Below are positions 60,907 to 64,000 of a stretch of DNA of 64,000 nucleotides, piece by piece. Numbering within the stretch: the first letter of the stretch is position 1; every line of letters begins with the position of its first letter. Source of the stretch: Pontibacter sp. HSC-36F09 (GTDB taxonomy: Bacteria > Bacteroidota > Bacteroidia > Cytophagales > Hymenobacteraceae); NCBI RefSeq assembly GCF_024171605.1, contig NZ_JALKAA010000002.1, positions 248,001 through 312,000 on the forward strand, written 5' to 3'. The notes beneath the pieces were generated by a model, which was not told the origin of the DNA, searched no databases, and saw nothing but the letters and a program-made list of their open reading frames with translations. Both the position numbers and the translations under genes were made by a program.

Positions 60907-61143
60907 ATGAAATTAAGATTATATGCAGCTCTAATCAGTGCCATGATGCTTTTCTCATTTGCCAGCTTCGCCAAAGCTGACCTAAAGTCTGATAAGTATG
61001 AGAAATCGACCAAAGCAAAGAAACAGGTAGTATCCGGTAACAAAACAGCAGCGAATTTTTCGTTTAAGTCTTCTGCGTACCAAAAAGATGGCCTGGTGAA
61101 AAAGAAGCGTTACAAAAAAGGCAGCTGCCCTGTCTTCGACTAA
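60907..61143 (+). CDS. Small secreted basic protein
   Basis: A 78-residue protein with a signal peptide (MKLRLYAALISAMMLFSFAS then FAKAD, cleavage about residue 24) and a Lys-rich mature part (DKYEKSTKAKKQVV, KKKRYKKGSCPVFD) with one Cys near the end. Upstream is a long AT-rich region. Family unrecognised; a Lys-rich secreted peptide could bind DNA or cell-wall polymer, but nothing in the sequence shows this. Confidence 0.72.
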   Translation: MKLRLYAALISAMMLFSFASFAKADLKSDKYEKSTKAKKQVVSGNKTAANFSFKSSAYQKDGLVKKKRYKKGSCPVFD

Positions 61144-61323
61144 TTTACAAGTCACCTTTCTATAGCAAATCGAAGGTAGCCTGGAGGCTACTAATATTTT
61201 TAAATTGAAATCATACTTGACAACCAATTATAAGCACTTCAGCAACTAAATTACATACAGGCAGGTCTGCTGGGTTATAGTTTTGGAGCAATTGTTTTCG
61301 GAACTTGCGGCTTTAAACCGACT

Positions 61324-62493
61324 ATGGCCGAGCTGAAAACACGTGTGTATGGACTTCAATTTGGATTGCTGTGCCTGAGCTCTTTTCTTTTCTTTGCAAG
61401 CTTCAACATGATCATCCCGGAGCTGCCCAACTACATCACGCAGCTGGGCGGCGCTGAGTACAAGGGACTGATCATTTCTCTTTTCACGCTTACCGCTGGC
61501 CTGTCGCGGCCCTTTAGCGGACAATTGGCCGACAAGATGGGGCGTATACCTGTCATGCTGATCGGGGGAACTGTCTGCATCCTGTGTGGTTTCCTATACC
61601 CTATTACCGGCAGTGTGGCGGCATTTCTGCTGCTGCGTCTGGTGCACGGTTTCTCGACTGGGTTTACGCCAACCGGTACGGCTGCTTATGTAGCCGATAT
61701 TATCCCGATGGAGCGCAGGGGCGAGGCGACCGGACTATTGGGTTTGGCCGGCAGTCTCGGTATGGCAGCAGGGCCGGCCATGGGAGCCTCTATCGCCAAC
61801 AGTTTCTCGCTGGAGGCTATGTTCTATTCTTCTTCCGCCGCTGCTTTTTTATCAGTTGCCGTGGTGGCCCGCATGCACGAAACGCTGGACAACCCAAAGC
61901 GCTTCCGGATGGGACTGCTCAAAATATCCCGCAAAGAGATCTTCGAGCCCCGCGTGCTCAATCCTTCCATTGTCATGATGCTCACGGTGGTTTCCTTCGG
62001 CATCATCCTCACGATCATTCCCGATTTCAGTGAGCACCTAGGCATTCAGAACAAAGGCCTCTTCTTTACCAGCTTCACGCTTTCCTCACTGGCGATCCGT
62101 TTTCTGGCCGGCCGGGCCTCCGATAAGTTTGGCCGCATTCGGGTGCTCAAGGTCAGTTCGGGGATGCTGGTAGTCGCGATGGGATTGATTGGCGGGGCTG
62201 ACACGGCGACAGAACTGTTGCTAGCGGCGGCGGTGTTTGGCGTGGCAGTAGGCATGAACTCCCCCACTGTTTTCGCCTGGACCATCGACCTGAGTCACCC
62301 GGAGCGCCGGGGACGGGCGATGGCCACTATGTACATTGCCATGGAGGCAGGTATAGGTTTCGGCGCCCTGGCCTCCGGCTGGATCTATGCTAACGACCCC
62401 TCCCGGTTCAGCCTGGTATTCTGGACAGGCGGCGTGTTTGCCCTGCTCGGGTTCCTATACCTCAATTTGGTAGTGAAAGACCAGAAAAAGTAA
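61324..62493 (+). CDS. MFS transporter
   Basis: A 389-residue membrane protein with the 12-helix major-facilitator layout. The loop 2-3 motif is GQLADKMGRIPVML, its second-half counterpart is GRASDKFGRIRVLK, and helix 5 has GLLGLAGSLGMAAGPAMG, typical of drug or metabolite efflux transporters. Substrate cannot be read. It is followed by a terminator at 62540-62573. Confidence 0.93.
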   Translation: MAELKTRVYGLQFGLLCLSSFLFFASFNMIIPELPNYITQLGGAEYKGLIISLFTLTAGLSRPFSGQLADKMGRIPVMLIGGTVCILCGFLYPITGSVAAFLLLRLVHGFSTGFTPTGTAAYVADIIPMERRGEATGLLGLAGSLGMAAGPAMGASIANSFSLEAMFYSSSAAAFLSVAVVARMHETLDNPKRFRMGLLKISRKEIFEPRVLNPSIVMMLTVVSFGIILTIIPDFSEHLGIQNKGLFFTSFTLSSLAIRFLAGRASDKFGRIRVLKVSSGMLVVAMGLIGGADTATELLLAAAVFGVAVGMNSPTVFAWTIDLSHPERRGRAMATMYIAMEAGIGFGALASGWIYANDPSRFSLVFWTGGVFALLGFLYLNLVVKDQKK

Positions 62494-62539
62494 ATGGGTT
62501 ATCATTTTGTAGGTATAGCTTACACCTACTGTATAAGGT

Positions 62540-62573
62540 AGAGGCCTCTCACCAAAGGAGGTCTCTTTTTTTT
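62540..62573 (+). terminator. Terminator after the MFS gene
   Basis: AGAGGCCTC (62540-62548) pairs with GAGGTCTCT (62558-62566) with one G-U pair, followed by seven or more T residues. Confidence 0.85.
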
Positions 62574-62701
62574 GTGCCGCCAAATCACTGGCGACAATAT
62601 TTCATGCAAGAGGTAGACAGAGGGTATTGCTTGGCCGTATAGCTATCTGTTGTGTAGACTGCAATAAAACTTTTGCCAGGACGAGTTGTTTCACCATCAT
62701 C

Positions 62702-63544
62702 ATGACCGCAATCAGCCAAGCTTTTATTGATCATCTGACAGCTGTGCACCAGCAGTCCCGCCATGTAGTGCCCCATTCCATGAGCTGTGCCTTTCTGGAA
62801 GGCGTGCTGCAGTTGCTCTTTCCATCGCTTTCAGAACGCTCTTTCAGCTCCCGATCCGAAGTAGAAGCCTATGCGATGTTGTTGCACTCCGATCTGGAGA
62901 AGATACTGTTCAGAATAGAAGAGCGCCTTCCCGGTAAACCCCACGAGATAGCGGACGCCTACTTTGAAGCACTGCCTGGCCTGCAGCAGCAGCTCAACGA
63001 CGACGCTGCTGCCATCGAGGCAGGCGATCCGGCCGCTGTAAACGTAGACGAGGTGATCCGGACTTATACCGGCTTTTTCGCCGTGGCCGTATACAGGCTG
63101 GCGCATCAGTTTTGCCGCATGGGTGTGCCCCTTCTACCGCGCGTGCTCGCTACCTACGCGCATACCAGAACAGGCATAGACATCCATCCTAGAGCCAACA
63201 TAGGCGCCCGCTTCTGCATAGACCACGGCACCGGCATCGTGATCGGGGAGACGGCCGATATCGGAAACAATGTGAAGATATACCAGGGAGTGACGCTGGG
63301 AGCGCTCAGTGTCGAAAAATCTATGGCCAATGTGAAGCGGCACCCGACCATTGAGGACAATGTGATCATCTATGCCGGCGCCACCATATTGGGCGGCAAG
63401 ACGGTGGTGGGACACGACAGCATCATTGGAGGAAATGTATGGCTGACCGAAAGTGTGCCCTCTTTTGCCAGGGTATATCACCGTCCGCAGATAAAAGTGA
63501 GTTATTATGAAGATAGAACTGATGTTCTGAATTTTTCAATCTAA
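62702..63544 (+). CDS. cysE: Serine O-acetyltransferase
   Basis: The ATG at 62702 gives a 280-residue protein whose N-terminal helical part (MTAISQAFIDHLTAVHQQ...) leads into the left-handed beta-helix acetyltransferase domain: GIDIHPRANIGARFCIDHGT, GIVIGETADIGNNVKIYQ, GVTLGALSVEK and TIEDNVIIYAGATILGGKTV. It makes O-acetylserine, the substrate for cysteine synthase, and is followed 12 bases later by the cysK/cysM gene. The open frame upstream to 62627 has no SAT homology. Confidence 0.94.
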   Translation: MTAISQAFIDHLTAVHQQSRHVVPHSMSCAFLEGVLQLLFPSLSERSFSSRSEVEAYAMLLHSDLEKILFRIEERLPGKPHEIADAYFEALPGLQQQLNDDAAAIEAGDPAAVNVDEVIRTYTGFFAVAVYRLAHQFCRMGVPLLPRVLATYAHTRTGIDIHPRANIGARFCIDHGTGIVIGETADIGNNVKIYQGVTLGALSVEKSMANVKRHPTIEDNVIIYAGATILGGKTVVGHDSIIGGNVWLTESVPSFARVYHRPQIKVSYYEDRTDVLNFSI

Positions 63545-63556
63545 AAAGATACGCAT

Positions 63557-64000
63557 ATGAAAGCGCATAGCATACTGGAAACCATAGGCAGAACGCCCCA
63601 TGTAAAGATCAACCGCATGTTTAAAGACAAAGCGGAAGTGTGGATGAAACTGGAGCGCGCAAATCCGGGCGGCAGCATCAAAGACCGCATCGCCCTGGCC
63701 ATGATCGAAGACGCTGAGACAAAGGGCATTCTTAAAAAGGAAAGCGTGATCATTGAGCCAACCTCCGGCAACACCGGCGTGGGACTGGCTATGGTTGCCG
63801 CTGTAAAAGGCTATCACCTCATCCTTGTAATGCCGGAGTCTATGTCCATAGAGCGGCGCAGGCTGATGACGGCCTATGGAGCCAAGCTGGAACTGACACC
63901 ACGCGAAAAGGGCATGAAAGGTGCCATTGAGCGTGCCCGCGAAATGCTCGAAGAACACGACTCCTCCTGGATGCCCATGCAGTTTGACAACGAGGCCAAC
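63557..64000 (+). CDS. Cysteine synthase, N-terminal part (runs off the window)
   Basis: The frame begins at the ATG at 63557, 12 bases after cysE, and remains open to the last base (148 codons). [20 protein letters not shown] is the usual start, [19 protein letters not shown] contains the Schiff-base Lys, and [20 protein letters not shown] is the substrate loop of O-acetylserine sulfhydrylases (CysK/CysM). With cysE it forms the cysteine-biosynthesis operon. Whether it is CysK or CysM cannot be decided from this part. Confidence 0.95.
   Translation, partial: MKAHSILETIGRTPHVKINRMFKDKAEVWMKLERANPGGSIKDRIALAMIEDAETKGILKKESVIIEPTSGNTGVGLAMVAAVKGYHLILVMPESMSIERRRLMTAYGAKLELTPREKGMKGAIERAREMLEEHDSSWMPMQFDNEAN

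Noticed and set aside
1-64000. tRNA genes
   Set aside because: I looked for T-loop patterns (GTTCGANTC) with flanking stems and found none that fit.

Overview
The window looks like the chromosome of a Bacteroidota member of the Cytophagales, most likely Hymenobacteraceae and Pontibacter-like (inference from gene content, no database search possible). Evidence: Bacteroidota-type promoters (TTG / 19-21 nt / TAnnTTTG), weak Shine-Dalgarno sites, an S46 dipeptidyl-peptidase, PorV/PorQ-like and TonB-dependent outer-membrane proteins, many signal-peptide lipoproteins, zapA next to rny, and moderately GC-rich coding sequence with AT-rich spacers. I found no tRNA, rRNA, CRISPR array, prophage or insertion sequence. 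The first gene (radC) and the last (cysK/cysM) are cut by the window edges.

Layout. 1-9 kb: end of radC, small envelope proteins, a secreted beta-helix protein, a pyruvate-kinase-like enzyme with an unusual N-terminal extension, a polysaccharide deacetylase lipoprotein, glpD and a DUF1684 protein. 9.4-14.2 kb: pheT, a coiled-coil protein, zapA, a possible 6S-like RNA and rny. 14.2-15.9 kb: divergent dps/oxyR with readable promoters on both sides. 16.6-25.5 kb: housekeeping genes (sucD, a CBS-type PLP enzyme, a response regulator, TauE/SafE transporter, adenine deaminase, cmk, ispH, DUF502, hydrolase), bracketed by two diverged intergenic repeat copies in opposite orientation. 26.2-28.6 kb: a tight rimB-like/rimK/aspartoacylase-like operon. 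28.6-34.7 kb: outer-membrane proteins, methyltransferase, SDR, CvfB-like protein, second Dps-like protein and a BamA/TamA-like barrel. 34.9-37.2 kb: a radical-SAM/partner DNA-repair pair with a small Cys-rich ORF between. 38-39.2 kb: arsI-like gene and a SigZ-like sigma factor. 39.2-42.1 kb: an HhH outer-membrane protein and a PorV/PorQ-like protein lacking a normal start. 42.6-48.7 kb: S46 peptidase, yidD and a three-gene copper-type locus (CxxxM/HxM TonB receptor, Met/His-rich lipoprotein, small Cys protein). 48.9-56.6 kb: flavodoxin-like reductase, an AT-rich S41 peptidase, GNAT, hydrolase, sdpI/sdpR-like pair with a perfect operator dyad, second DUF1684 protein and a thioredoxin-like protein. 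56.7-64 kb: HEAT-repeat cyclophilin, three tandem paralogous two-TM proteins, small secreted protein, MFS transporter and a cysE-cysK operon.

The most unusual property is not a gene. A short motif, AGGTATAG / CTATACCT (often CAGGTATAGC / GCTATACCTG), recurs throughout both coding and non-coding DNA. I located 27 exact AGGTATA/TATACCT sites in the first 8.2 kb, where about one is expected by chance at equal base composition. In genes it appears as Ile-Pro or Gly-Ile dipeptides using the ATA codon; between genes it sits in loops or arms of hairpins. It behaves like a highly iterated genomic word comparable to cyanobacterial HIP1 or to DNA-uptake sequences. I do not know of a described counterpart in this group.
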